Positions 35,640 to 64,000 of a stretch of 64,000 bases of DNA are shown piece by piece; within the stretch, counting starts at the first letter, position 1; each line of letters starts with the position of its first letter. Location of the stretch: the NCBI GenBank assembly GCA_030141605.1, contig JAQGDQ010000299.1, positions 137,837 to 201,836 on the forward strand, given 5' to 3'. This stretch comes from Tubiluchus corallicola (taxonomy: Eukaryota; Priapulida; Priapulimorpha; Priapulimorphida; Tubiluchidae). The position numbers and the translations under genes were made by a program. Under the pieces are notes generated by a model that did not search any database, was not told the origin of the DNA, and saw only the letters and a program-made list of their open reading frames with translations.

Positions 35640-37000
35640 AAATTTGTTATATAACTCTGCAATTCGTTTGCTTGTTTGTGTGTTGGCTGATTATTTTTTC
35701 ATTCCTTCATTCCCACATTCTTTTGTTTCTTCAAACTACTCGTTCGCTTCCATCATCTGTCTGCTCATTTGTGCATTTATTTGTGAATTTTGTCACTCAG
35801 TTGGTCGAACGGTGAGTCAGTAAGTCAGTGTATTTACTCAGTCTGATTTATCTGTCTAAAGCTGTAGACGCTCATACTTCTATCCAGTTATTCACACTTT
35901 TATTCACTCGTCACAGGAATTGGCCCAAATCGTCCATTACACTGATAACTCGATTTAATAGAGTTACGCTTTGACAATTATTGCTTTAATTACAAAAACA
36001 CAGTGCAGTGCAGTTTAAAACTCGTTCATGTGTGACGCTGAAGCCATTGGAATCCAGATTTGATGCAGGCAATTTCGTCTCAACGCTTTCTTGTAAATTG
36101 TCCTGTAGATTAGACGGCGGGTAGAGTTTCAAGTGTGAAATAGCTTTAATGTGGGGAGAATTAGTGGTTGAGATTGTCGCCTGCGATTGACAGTTCTCAT
36201 GGATAATAGCTTGGGATAATGGTCAGCTATATGCAACTGCTCTCTGTGTAAGACTTGAAGGTGTAAAGCTACAGGCAAATTTCTTCAAAGATCGGTTGAA
36301 GTGTCTAAAAGCAGGAAGTCGTGATTTAATCGTGCGCCTAATGCCTCTGCATGTGCAAATGCACGTATAATGCCTGGTCATGTAGATAAGTAATGTTGAA
36401 CGTTCGTGCATCATTGCATTCAGTGACGCCACGAGGCATAGATTAGGTGAAGCAAGGACGAGAGATGCTTGTAAAATATGGCAACCGAAGAAGTGACGAA
36501 GTCACACAACTTATTATTATTGTAAAACCTAAGGGTGGACATGTTGGTAGGGTGTGGGTGGCTGGATTCGTTAAAGGTCAAAGGTCAGTTTTTGCGTACC
36601 TCCTGCAGATCTAGTACAAAGTGTATAATTGGAAATGTGGGACTGAAACGTATTGAAATATAATGCATGAACTTTACAAACTGCAGACTGGAGACAGTTT
36701 TTACCCAGTAGATACTGAGAGTTGACCCCGACAATGACCGTTGGTGAAAAGCTCAAGGTCGTCAATTACTGGTAAATGATAAAGTTTTGTATCTGCATTT
36801 GTTCATAAAAACCCTGTTTAGCTACAGTAGTTTCAGCGTTTTGATGATCTGATAAACATAAACAAAGCTTTGTTTACTGTGTAATTTGTCTGGTTCTTGC
36901 TAGTTTTTACTCTGCTAATCGGTTAAGCTGTTTTATTCGTTCTAGGGTTTTTGCTAGAACTGTGTCAGATTGAAGATTACTGAGCAAGCAAGTTTCTGGT
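35640..37000. other. Intergenic, no recognised feature
   Basis: No gene, RNA or repeat partner within the window was recognised. Confidence 0.5.
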
Positions 37001-37005
37001 ACGAT

Positions 37006-37110
37006 AGTAGTAGTAGTGGTGGTAGTTGTAGTGGTAGTGGTTAGTTTATTGACATGTCACAAGAACTTATATAACATTATGACAGTAGTTGCAGGATGAC
37101 CGTCCTGTAA
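37006..37110 (-). repeat. (GTA/GTG)n microsatellite with small hairpin, possible retroposon tail
   Basis: A GTA/GTG run is followed by TTTATTGACATGTCAC and the hairpin GCAGGATGACCGTCCTG. The order microsatellite, TTTATT, hairpin resembles the retroposon tails at 45-62 kb, but the core motif is not the same, so membership is unproven. Confidence 0.4.
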
Positions 37111-38299
37111 ATAACAAGTACATAAACTTTTCAGAGTGCAGTTAAAACAGGTGAAAACATTTCTTTACAAAACTAGTTAGATCTACATGATGGTTAGTAG
37201 CACACAAGGTGGTAATATTAGTAAAGGCATCATTGATAAATCTTTAGAGCTGATGTCAACATAGCGCAATCTATTATCTTTCTTCCTACCATTTCCACTA
37301 ACACATCCTTCTACCCTTCCTATGTAGTCTAACCTTTCTCCCAGTTCTTTTTTTTTGTTCACTCATCCATTCTTTTTTTATTGGGTGCACATGACAGTGG
37401 GCTTATACAAGCCTTTGCTTCTCTAGCCCACTGCAGTACATATATTCTTTTATGATAACGACAGTACAATTATTCTTTTATGATAACGATAGTGTATGAA
37501 ACATAAGAATTTAATGCAGTAGATGTAATAATTTTGATGTCACTGTGTGCTTAATGTCATTATATTGTACTGAATGTGATAATAATAATAAATAAAAATA
37601 ATAAATAAAAAAATGTTAAGCAGCTTGAATAAGCGTATCTGAGGTGCTTTGTTTTCAGACGTTTGCACAGTATACGTTCCTGTCTGAATACTAGTTGTGT
37701 CATAGGTACATAGGCGTTGTTTTCTGGGTATTCTACTCCAGCGCCCCCTTTCGATCATAAGATTATGCGATGAAAGGCGCGCCCGTGTATACGCTAATCT
37801 ATCTTTTCCCACAAGCCTAGCGTTGACATCTCTACTCCAGTATATTGGATGATGTATTAAACGGATTAAATTCTTTATACAGAATGTACTTTATCTGAGT
37901 TGAATTTCATATTGTTTTTAGGCGTTGTTTATCAGAATTCATGACGTTTTTTGTGCCCTAGGCCTTGATATTGTTGATATATTTTGCTGTACGATAGCCA
38001 CTAGCCATGGCTTTATCAACAAGTTTCGTAAGAATTTCATGCAGAGACAAATGGCTTTCAATTTTTTGCCAAAACTTGAGTTAACAGCTGTAATGTGTAT
38101 GGCAATAATGGACTTTGATTAGTTATTTTTCAATCTTCACATAAGCAGTGTTCAATGTTTAGATTTTTAGAGGCAAGATTAGCTGCCTAAGAACTCGGGT
38201 GATATTTTTTGCACAGGTTGTCAGGGTTCAGATTGGCAGTCAAAAATAAGAAACAATCGTGAAACTCCATTGATTTTGTTCTTAATAAAGATTGTTGAT

Positions 38300-38480
38300 T
38301 TACGACTACAATACGCTCTCGTTGATTGGTCCTAAGACGAATAGGACGCAAGTCGGACCTTTATATCAAAGCGGTGCGCCCCTACACGCAAGACGTTGTA
38401 CAGTGTACACGTACTAAATATGGCGGCGCCCACGATGAATTTATCGAAACAGATAGCGATTTAAAGTTAATTTGTTTAAA
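38300..38480 (-). mobile_element. 1.1-kb interspersed repeat family, fragment 3
   Basis: Contains GATTGGTCCTAAGACGAATA, GTCGGACCT, TCAAAGCGGT and CGATGAATTTATCGAAACAG, all found in rearranged or inverted order in 29851-30260. A truncated copy. Confidence 0.6.
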
Positions 38481-38946
38481 AATAAAGACAATATCAGTTA
38501 TAGTTGGCTTTGTGTAAATTAAGCGAATGTCCGAAAAGTCTCTCATAGCAACCCGTTGTTATAGACTCCATGTTGTTGCTTAGCAACTGATTACATCCTA
38601 ACGTTACGTCAACTGGTACGTCTATGTCGTCAGTTGATGCTTGACTTGGCTTCAGCGGTCATACACAGTGTCTTGTGTACTCTTTAAGTTGTGTGTTTGT
38701 TAATCATGTTCTTGTGAAGATGTGTACTTTATTTATCATTCTGTCTTCCATGATTTTTGCCGTTTTGGCTCGTAAACTGTGTCTGCAGAATAAACGTCAT
38801 GTTTAAAATGTCGCATTTCAACTGCCGTTGTTTGTGGTATTTTTTGTAGTTGTATGATTGGCTCCGTCTTTCGTTCAGCAAGATGTTTCTAGGTTTTTCT
38901 TTTGGTTTCTTGTATCCTGGCAGTGTGAGTAACTGAGTAAGTAACT

Positions 38947-39513
38947 TGATTGAAACGCATGTACACTGACTGGACAGCATATGCACTGGCCTGGACAGCA
39001 TGAGAAGGACAGGACAGTATGTATATTGGACTGGACAGCATGAGAAGGACAGGAGAGCATGTACACTGGACTGGACAGCATGAGAAGGACAGGAGAGCAT
39101 GTACACTGGACTGGACTGCATGAGTAGGATAGGACAGCATGTGCACCGGACTGGACAGCATGAGAAGAACAGGAACAACATGTGCACTGGACTGGACTGC
39201 ATGAGAAGAACAGGAACAACATGTGCACTGGACTGGACTGCATGAGAAGGACAGGGCAGCATGTACACTGGACTTGACAGCATGAGAAGGTAAGCACAGC
39301 ATGTGCACTGGACTGGACAGCATGAGAAGGTCAACACAACATGTACGCTGGACTAGACAGCATGAGAAGAACAGTAGCAGCATGTGCACTGGACTGGACA
39401 GCATGAGAGGGTCAGCACAACATGTACGCTGGACTGGACAGCATGAGAAGAACAGGAACAGCATGTACATTGGACAGGACAGCAAGTACGCTGGAGTGGA
39501 CAGCGTGAAAATT
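38947..39513. repeat. Minisatellite of about 40-bp units
   Basis: About 14 units built on ACTGGACAGCATGAGAAGGA followed by CAGGASAGCATGTACACTGG, with insertions of a few bases. Lack of stop codons makes open frames of 140-214 codons on both strands; these are Cys/Ser/His-rich low-complexity translations and not credible proteins. Confidence 0.93.
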
Positions 39514-39839
39514 TGTGTAATAGCGGTGGACACGTTAGATTAGTAACTTTGATATCTGTTAAATTTATTTAATATTGTAAAAACTCTCATTCAGTTATCC
39601 TTTCTGTACAAATAAGAATGAAATGAACGGCTATAGAGATGATTTAGAAATTTTTAAATTATTTCTATAGACGTTCGCTTTTATTTGTGTTAATATGAGA
39701 TGTAGCAGTACGTCTATTAAACCATTATGATACCCTTTTTACAAATTCATTTTATCACACGCAAACTGTGAAGTTTTGCATGGTTAAAACTGCTTGTGTA
39801 GACTTTTAAATAAATCTGTCTTTAGCAAACACATTACGA

Positions 39840-40130
39840 TAGTAGCGTCATAAGTAACTTGATGCATAAGGCATCCCGCTTTTTGTCCGGAAGTGGGTTC
39901 AATTCCACTGCAAGGAAAAATCTGGGCCAACTTTAAAAATCTTCTTCGCCAAGATCCTGCAACGAATTTACCAGAGTAGAAGAAGCTTGGTAATAATAAT
40001 TTTTCTATTGTCCGCTTGTTGATTTGGTTTTAGTGACCGCATGTGGGGTTATGGGTTCTAATCACGCGTGTTCATTTCTGTTGTTGTACGATAAATTTTC
40101 GATCTATAAGCGACGTTAAACAAGGATTTT
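39840..40130 (+). mobile_element. Possible tRNA-derived SINE
   Basis: A polymerase III B-box match, GGTTCAATTCC, lies at about 39895-39905, with a weak A-box-like TAGCGTCATAAGT upstream. The 3' part (TCTATAAGCGACGTTAAACA) resembles the tail region of the SINE at 48.4-48.6 kb only loosely. Confidence 0.4.
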
Positions 40131-40430
40131 TTTGGTTACTTTTCACAGAGTCCTAATATACACCTGTTTTTAATATATCCTTTCTGCTTTTTTCACTAGA
40201 CTTTAAATTACACCTTTCAACTGCGCAGTAAATCATTTTATATCACCGCGATGCACTTAATTTCGAACTGTTAAAATGTGACGCAAAATCAATGAGGTGG
40301 GTTTGATTAATAACCCAATTTGCAGTGCAAATTTGCAATTGATTTAGCAGCCTGTAACTTTATCCAAGAAAGTTATTAATTTGCGTGTCATTACAGCTGA
40401 CATTATATGCAATTAGTGAAGACAAGCCTC

Positions 40431-43400
40431 CTGATCATGCTGGTAGGTTTGTCCTGGACATGCTGGTAGGTTTGTCCTGGGCATGCTAGTGGGTTTGGCC
40501 TGGTCATGCTGGTAGGTTTGTCCTGGACATGCTAGTAGGTTTGTCCTGGTCATGCTGGTAGGTTTGTCCTGGACATGCTGATGGGTTTGTCCTGGACATG
40601 CTGGTAGGTTTTTCCTGGGCATGCTGGTGGGTTTGTCGATGTGAATGGTGATGAGTTTGTCCTGGGCATGCTGGTGGGTTTGTCCTGGACATGCTGGTGG
40701 GTTTGTTCTGGACATGCTGGTAGGTTTGTTCTGGTCATGCTGGTGGGTTTGTCCTGGGCATGCTGGTAGGTTTGTCCTGGTCATGCCGGTAGGTTTGTCC
40801 TGGGCATGCTGGTGGGTTTGTCCTGGTCATGCTGGTAGGTTTGTCCTGGGCATGCTGGTGGGTTTGTCCTGGGCATGCTGGTGGGTTTGTCCTGGGCATG
40901 CTAGTGGGTTTGTCCTGGGCATGCTAGTGGGTTTGTCCTGGTCATGCTGGTAGGTTTGTCCTGGGCATGCTAGTGGGTTTGTCCTGGTCATGCTGGTAGG
41001 TTTGTCCTGGACATGCTAGTGGGTTTGTCCTGGGCATGCTGGTAGGTTTGTCCTGGACATGCTGGTAGGTTTGTCCTGGGCATGCTAGTAGGTTTGTCCT
41101 GGGCATGCTAGTGGGTTTGTCCTGGTCATGCTGGTAGGTTTGGTCTGGGCATGCTAGTGGGTTTGTCCTGGTCATGCTGGTAGGTTTGTCCTGGACATGC
41201 TAGTGGGTTTGTCCTGGGCATGCTGGTAGGTTTGTCCTGGACATGCTGGTAGGTTTGTCCTGGGCATGCTAGTAGGTTTGTCCTGGGCATGCTAGTGGGT
41301 TTGTCCTGGTCATGCTGGTAGGTTTGTTCTGGGCATGCTAGTGGATTTGTTCTGGTCATGCTGGTGGGTTTGTCCATGTGAATGGTGATGAGTTTGTCCT
41401 GGGCATGTTGGTGGGTTTGTCGTAGGCATGCTGGTAGGTTTGTCCTGGACATGCTGGTAGGTTTGGCCTGGTCATGCTGGTAGGTTTGTTCTGGACATGC
41501 TGGTAGGTTTGTCCTGGTCATGCTGGTAGGTTTGTCCTGGGCATGCTGGTAGGTTTGTCCTGGTCATGCTGGTAGGTTTGTCCTGGGCATGCTAGTGGGT
41601 TTGTCCTTGTCATGCTGGTAGGTTTGTCCTGGTCATGCTGGTAGGTTTGTCCTGGGCATGCTAGTGGGTTTGTCCTGGTCATGGTGGTAGGTTTGTCCTG
41701 GGCATGCTGGTAGGTTTGTCCTGGTCATGCTAGTAGGTTTGTCCTGGGCATGCTGGTGGGTTTGTCCTGGTCATGCTGGTAGGTTTGTCCTGGGCATGCT
41801 AGTGGGTTTGTCCTGGACATGCTAGTGGGTTTGTCCTGGTCATGGTGGTAGGTTTGTCCTGGACATGCTAGTAGGTTTGTCCTGGTCATGCTAGTGGGTT
41901 TGTCCTGGTCATGCTGGTGGGTTTGTCCTGGGCATGCTGGTAGGTTTGTCCTGGGCATGCTAGTGGGTTTGTCCTGGGCATGCTGGTAGGTTTGTCCTGG
42001 GCATGCTAGTGGGTTTGTTCTGGTCATGCTGGTGGGTTTGTCCATGTGAATGGTGATGAGTTTGTCCTGGGCATGTTGGTGGGTTTGTCGTAGGCACGCT
42101 GGTAGGTTTGTCCTGGACATGCTGGTAGGTTTGTCCTGGACATGCTGGTGGGTTTGTCCTGGTCATGCTGGTAGGTTTGTCCTGGGCATGCTAGTGGGTT
42201 TGTCCTGGGCATGCTGGTGGGTTTGTCCTGGGCATGCTAGTGGGTTTGTCCTGGGCATACTAGTGGGTTTGTCCTGGGCATGCTAGTGGGTTTGTCCTGG
42301 ACATGCTGGTAGGTTTGTTCTGGTCATGCTGGTAGGTTTGTCCTGGGCATGCTAGTGGGTTTGTCCATGTGAATGGTGATGAGTTTGTCCTGGGCATGTT
42401 GGTGGGTTTGTTGTAGGCATGCTGGTGGGTTTGTCCTGGGCATGCTGGTGGGTTTGTCCTGGGCATGCTGGTGGGTTTGTCCTGGTCATGCTGGTAGGTT
42501 TGTTCTGGTCATACTGGTAGGTTTGTCCTGGGCATGCTAGTGGGTTTGTCCTGGACATGCTGGTAGGTTTGTTCTGGACATGCTGGTAGGTTTGTCCTGG
42601 ACATGCTGGTGGGTTTGTCCTGGGCATGCTGGTAGGTTTGTCCTGGTCATGCTAGTAGGTTTGTCCTGGGCATGCTGGTGGGTTTGTACTGGTCATGCTG
42701 GTAGGTTTGTCCTGGGCATGCTAGTGGGTTTGTCCTGGTCATGCTGGTAGGTTTGTCCTGGGCATGCTAGTGGGTTTGTCCTGGACATGCTAGTGGGTTT
42801 GTCCTGGTCATGGTGGTAGGTTTGTCCTGGACATGCTAGTAGGTTTGTCCTGGTCATGCTAGTGGGCTTGTCCTGGTCATGCTGGTGGGTTTGTCCTGGG
42901 CATGCTGGTAGGTTTGTCCTGGGCATGCTAGTGGGTTTGTCCTGGGCATGCTGGTAGGTTTGTCCTGGGCATGCTAGTGGGTTTGTTCTGGTCATGCTGG
43001 TGGGTTTGTCCATGTGAATGGTGATGAGTTTGTCCTGGGCATGTTGGTGGGTTTGTCGTAGGCACGCTGGTAGGTTTGTCCTGGACATGCTGGTAGGTTT
43101 GTCCTGGACATGCTGGTGGGTTTGTCCTGGTCATGCTGGTAGGTTTGTCCTGGGCATGCTAGTGGGTTTGTCCTGGGCATGCTGGTGGGTTTGTCCTGGG
43201 CATGCTAGTGGGTTTGTCCTGGGCATGCTAGTGGGTTTGTCCTGGGCATGCTAGTGGGTTTGTCCTGGACATGCTGGTAGGTTTGTTCTGGTCATGCTGG
43301 TAGGTTTGTCCTGGGCATGCTAGTGGGTTTGTCCATGTGAATGGTGATGAGTTTGTCCTGGGCATGTTGGTGGGTTTGTTGTAGGCATGCTGGTGGGTTT

Positions 43401-44193
43401 GTCCTGGGCATGCTGGTGGGTTTGTCCTGGGCATGCTGGTGGGTTTGTCCTGGGCATGCTGGTGGGTTTGTCCTGGTCATGCTGGTAGGTTTGTTCTGGT
43501 CATACTGGTAGGTTTGTCCTGGGCATGCTAGTGGGTTTGTCCTGGACATGCTGGTAGGTTTGTTCTGGACATGCTGGTAGGTTTGTCCTGGACATGCTGG
43601 TGGGTTTGTCCTGGGCATGCTGGTAGGTTTGTCCTGGTCATGCTAGTAGGTTTGTCCTGGGCATGCTGGTGGGTTTGTCCTGGTCATGCTGGTAGGTTTG
43701 TCCTGGGCATGCTAGTGGGTTTGTCCTGGGCATGCTAATGGGTTTGTCCATGTGAATGGTGATGAGTTTGTCCTGGGCATGTTGGTGGGTTTGTTGTAGA
43801 CATGCTGGTAGGTTTGTCCTGGTCATGCTGGTAGGTTTGTCCTGGTCATGCTGGTAGGTTTGTCCTGGGCATGCTAGTGGGTTTGTCCTGGTCATGCTGG
43901 TGGGTTTGTCCCGGTCATGCTGGTTTGTTTATCGTAAACATGCTGGTGGATTTTTTTGTCCTGAACATGCTGGTGGATTTTTTGTCCTGAACATGCTGGT
44001 GGATTTTTTGTCCTGAACATGCTGGTGGATTTTTTGTCCTGAACATGCTGGTGGATTTTTTGTCCTGAGCATGCTGGTGGATTTTTTGTCCTGAACATGC
44101 TGGTGGATTTTTTGTCCTGAGCATGCTGGTGGATTTTTTGTCCCGGTCATGCTGGTGGGTTTGTCCTGAGCATGCTGGTAGGTTTGTCCTGGT
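40431..44193. repeat. 23-bp minisatellite, roughly 160 units, with higher-order structure
   Basis: Unit CATGCTGGTAGGTTTGTCCTGGN varies mainly at GGT/AGT, AGG/GGG and the last base. An interrupter containing ATGTGAATGGTGATGAG occurs at 40639, 41376, 42044, 42367, 43012, 43335 and 43750. The block 41.72-42.69 kb is repeated 968 bp further on, with one 23-bp unit gained near 43.4 kb. From 43925 to 44150 the unit becomes 26 bp (CATGCTGGTGGATTTTTTGT plus CCTGAA). As 23 is not a multiple of three and the unit lacks stops, long open frames appear on both strands; they are not genes. The array ends 0.8 kb upstream of the first TMEM184 exon found, so it lies in its 5' flank or a 5' UTR intron. Confidence 0.97.
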
Positions 44194-44199
44194 ATCAGG

Positions 44200-44960
44200 T
44201 ATTAGCTATCAGATTAGACAACGTTTCTCTACATGAGTTGAATGTGTTTTATATCGGTTATTTGATAATGTTTGCATGGGCAGGTTATAAAAACTGGTTT
44301 TAAGACATTCTGGCCTCTATCAAGGTGACCCTGTTAATTACAGGTGCAGGAATTATAGATTTCAACAGGCACTGTAATAATTATTGTGCGATAGTTTTTC
44401 AATTTTAATTTCACAACGGACGATCATTTGTTCTCATGTTTATAGGGAAGCTTTTGAACACGCTGTAAAAATGGTGTGATAGTAAATTAGGCATTGTGGC
44501 AAAATTCCTACAAAGTAACGCAAGTTATGTCCACACAAGGAATGGATACATTTTGTGGGAAACTAGGGAAAGAGCGTTTACCTAATGACTGTGCATTGGG
44601 TGCTTATGGAATTGTTTTGCATAAAATGAAACTGGTAGCATTACTGCTACCTAGTAACGCTAGTAGAACACTTTGTTTACTGTAGCAACACTTTGCCTCT
44701 GCTGAGAAACATTTGTTTTTATGCAAAATGTTCCATCTTTTATTTGAGATACTTTTCACCTCAAGCTACAAAAAGATGAAAGTTTGGTATGAATAAAATT
44801 TGTTCTCTGTGTTCAAAGTATGAAAAATGTTCTTTTTTCTTTTGGAACGAAAACGAACAAAGAGTTTTATCAGTTAAACTTCTAAAAGGTATTTGTGATA
44901 AGATATGCTATTAATTGTTACTATGCTGGTTATCTATGACTTATTTATTTTGTATTTTTT
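44200..44960. other. Upstream flank or 5' intron of TMEM184
   Basis: AT-rich and ends in a polypyrimidine tract with TTTTTTCAG at 44956-44964, a good splice acceptor. This implies at least one more 5' UTR exon upstream. No promoter element is identifiable. Confidence 0.5.
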
Positions 44961-45026
44961 TCAGGTGTTAAAATGTCGTCTTCTTTAGCTTGACCGTTGA
45001 GCAGGGATGTTCATATTCCAGCTAAC

Positions 45027-62685
<17,659 letters not shown>

Positions 62686-63049
62686 GTGAGTAACTTTCGT
62701 TGTTTCTTCCGCAATTCAGATAACGAATGATTGTAACATAATTATAATGTAAGCATTGTAATTACAACAAGAGTTATGCAGCCGTGTCAAATGAAAATTC
62801 TTTAACAAGTTGCTAGGAGCTTCGGCTTATATGTGTGGTTTGCATACATTGCAAAATCGTCCATAAATCAGCAATTCAGCTTTTCTAGTTATTCACATAT
62901 GCTGAATCTCCATTTCATTAGGATCATTTGATACCAAGTTCATTGCTCTATGTTATTCCTAAGCTGAGATAACCCATGTTGAAGTTGAGGTGCACGCACC
63001 CACACTGAAAAACATAACCTTGAGAAAAACACTGTTAAAGTCAGCCATT

Positions 63050-63476
63050 GTTTTTTATCGCATCTCTACAAAACACTTAGCAACTGCAAATGAAATACAG
63101 TTCTACTCTACAACATTCAGTTTGATGCACAAAAATGGGCAAAGTTTGTGTTTAAAACCATATTTCAAGCTTACTGCTGTGCTCAGATGTGGCTCTCACA
63201 TGTGTCACTACATCACAACCAAACACCTCTGAAACGAGATGTATGGCAAATGTTTTTTGTGCAAGTGTTTCATAGATACAGGCAATAGTGCCCGTCTAAC
63301 TAGCGAATGGCGAAATACATGAGATGGTGAAGAACTAGTGGCGTGAATGCAAAATTACATTTATGTGGTAATAATTCTTTCACGTAAGCCATTCTTGAAA
63401 AAAACAGCATGTTCCTTTCTATATTTTACAGGGTAGATTGTTTTGTGCTATAGTGTAAGATTGGGTCCAGTTTTCT
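63050..63476 (-). mobile_element. TTAA MITE family, partial copy
   Basis: The right two-thirds matches the family (GTGCCCGTCTAACTAGCGAA, GAAGAACTAGTGGCG, ATTCTTTCACGTAAGCCATT). The right end reaches CCAGTTTTCT|TTTA, a mutated TTAA. The left end is missing or rearranged. Confidence 0.75.
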
Positions 63477-63479
63477 TTT

Positions 63480-64000
63480 AGTTAGTAGATGGTTTGCTTC
63501 TTGTTATATTATTAGTGTAACGTGTTGCTATTAGCTGTAATTATAATTAGCTATAGCTTTGTAAATTAGCACTAACAGCGCAAGCTCGAGTCTAATGTCT
63601 CTACTTGATGGTGTTGCAAAATAAATTTTATCATTGAGTATTAAATGATTTTTTAAAGAAAACTAACTGCCGTTTTTTGGAAAACTATGAGATTATGATG
63701 AAGAAAATTGGTTCTTATGTTAAAAAAGTATTTGTGTTTTTGATCTGCACATTTCGCAGAGTACTGGTCAGCCATATTGTCTGTCCATGAAATACCTGCA
63801 GACTCTTTTAGTGACACAATAATACCTGCTAGCTAAAAAGAAGGTAGTGACCGTGTTACTGTTGCCTGTTTTAAGAGGCTTCCTTAAACAAAGTTTTATT
63901 ATTCTTGTATTTTTTACGTTTTGTAATCTCCGAATCGTTCTTGCTTGTGACTAAAATTGTGACCCCATTTACAACTATTGCGAAGCTTCGTACTCAATCA
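63480..64000. other. TMEM184 intron 8 (partial), no recognised feature
   Basis: The next coding exon of TMEM184 was not found before the window edge. Confidence 0.5.

Noticed and set aside
38729-39533. Cys-rich open frames of 140-214 codons on the - strand
   Set aside because: They are translations of the 40-bp minisatellite in several frames at once. Composition and overlap show absence of stops, not a gene.
40413-44150. Many repetitive open frames (MTRTNLPACPGQTYQH type) on both strands
   Set aside because: A stop-free 23-bp unit keeps every frame open; there is no start context, splice site or homology.
40431-44193. CRISPR-like array
   Set aside because: The units are contiguous with no unique spacers, and the setting is an animal genome.

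Overview
The window reads as AT-rich nuclear DNA of an invertebrate animal. The evidence is spliced genes with GT-AG introns of 0.5-6 kb, animal-specific protein families (GALK2, a NHERF-type PDZ scaffold, TMEM184), a 5S rRNA-type sequence, RTE- and CR1/L2-like retrotransposon remnants, and many TA-, TTAA- or 8-bp-flanked MITEs. I cannot name the phylum from the sequence alone.

Three protein genes are supported. (1) GALK2 (N-acetylgalactosamine kinase), + strand, 931-17380: eight exons through the stop codon; the first coding exon lies upstream of, or was not found in, the window. (2) A single-exon, 942-residue NHERF-like scaffold with six PDZ domains and a C-terminal ezrin-binding-like tail, - strand, 26610-29438. 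(3) A TMEM184A/B-type seven-transmembrane protein, + strand, 45027-62685: eight exons, with the C-terminal exon(s) beyond the right edge. The three genes have no obvious shared pathway.

Layout: 1-17.4 kb is GALK2, with introns full of non-autonomous DNA transposons. 17.4-26.2 kb is intergenic and transposon-rich. 26.2-29.5 kb is the PDZ gene. 29.8-40.1 kb is intergenic, with a long palindromic repeat, an RTE relic and CR1-like reverse-transcriptase tails. 38.9-39.5 kb and 40.4-44.2 kb are two minisatellites, the second with about 160 copies of a 23-bp unit and a 968-bp higher-order duplication. 45.0-64.0 kb is TMEM184, with SINEs, a 5S-derived element and retroposon tails in its introns.

The most interesting signal is a set of dispersed retroposon 3' ends (45.3, 46.2, 54.3, 54.8 and 61.8 kb, and an eroded one at 8.7 kb). 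Each ends in a different microsatellite and carries the same two-part hairpin, whose stems differ between copies by matched changes on both arms. That pattern suggests an RNA structure kept by selection, possibly the signal a reverse transcriptase recognises.
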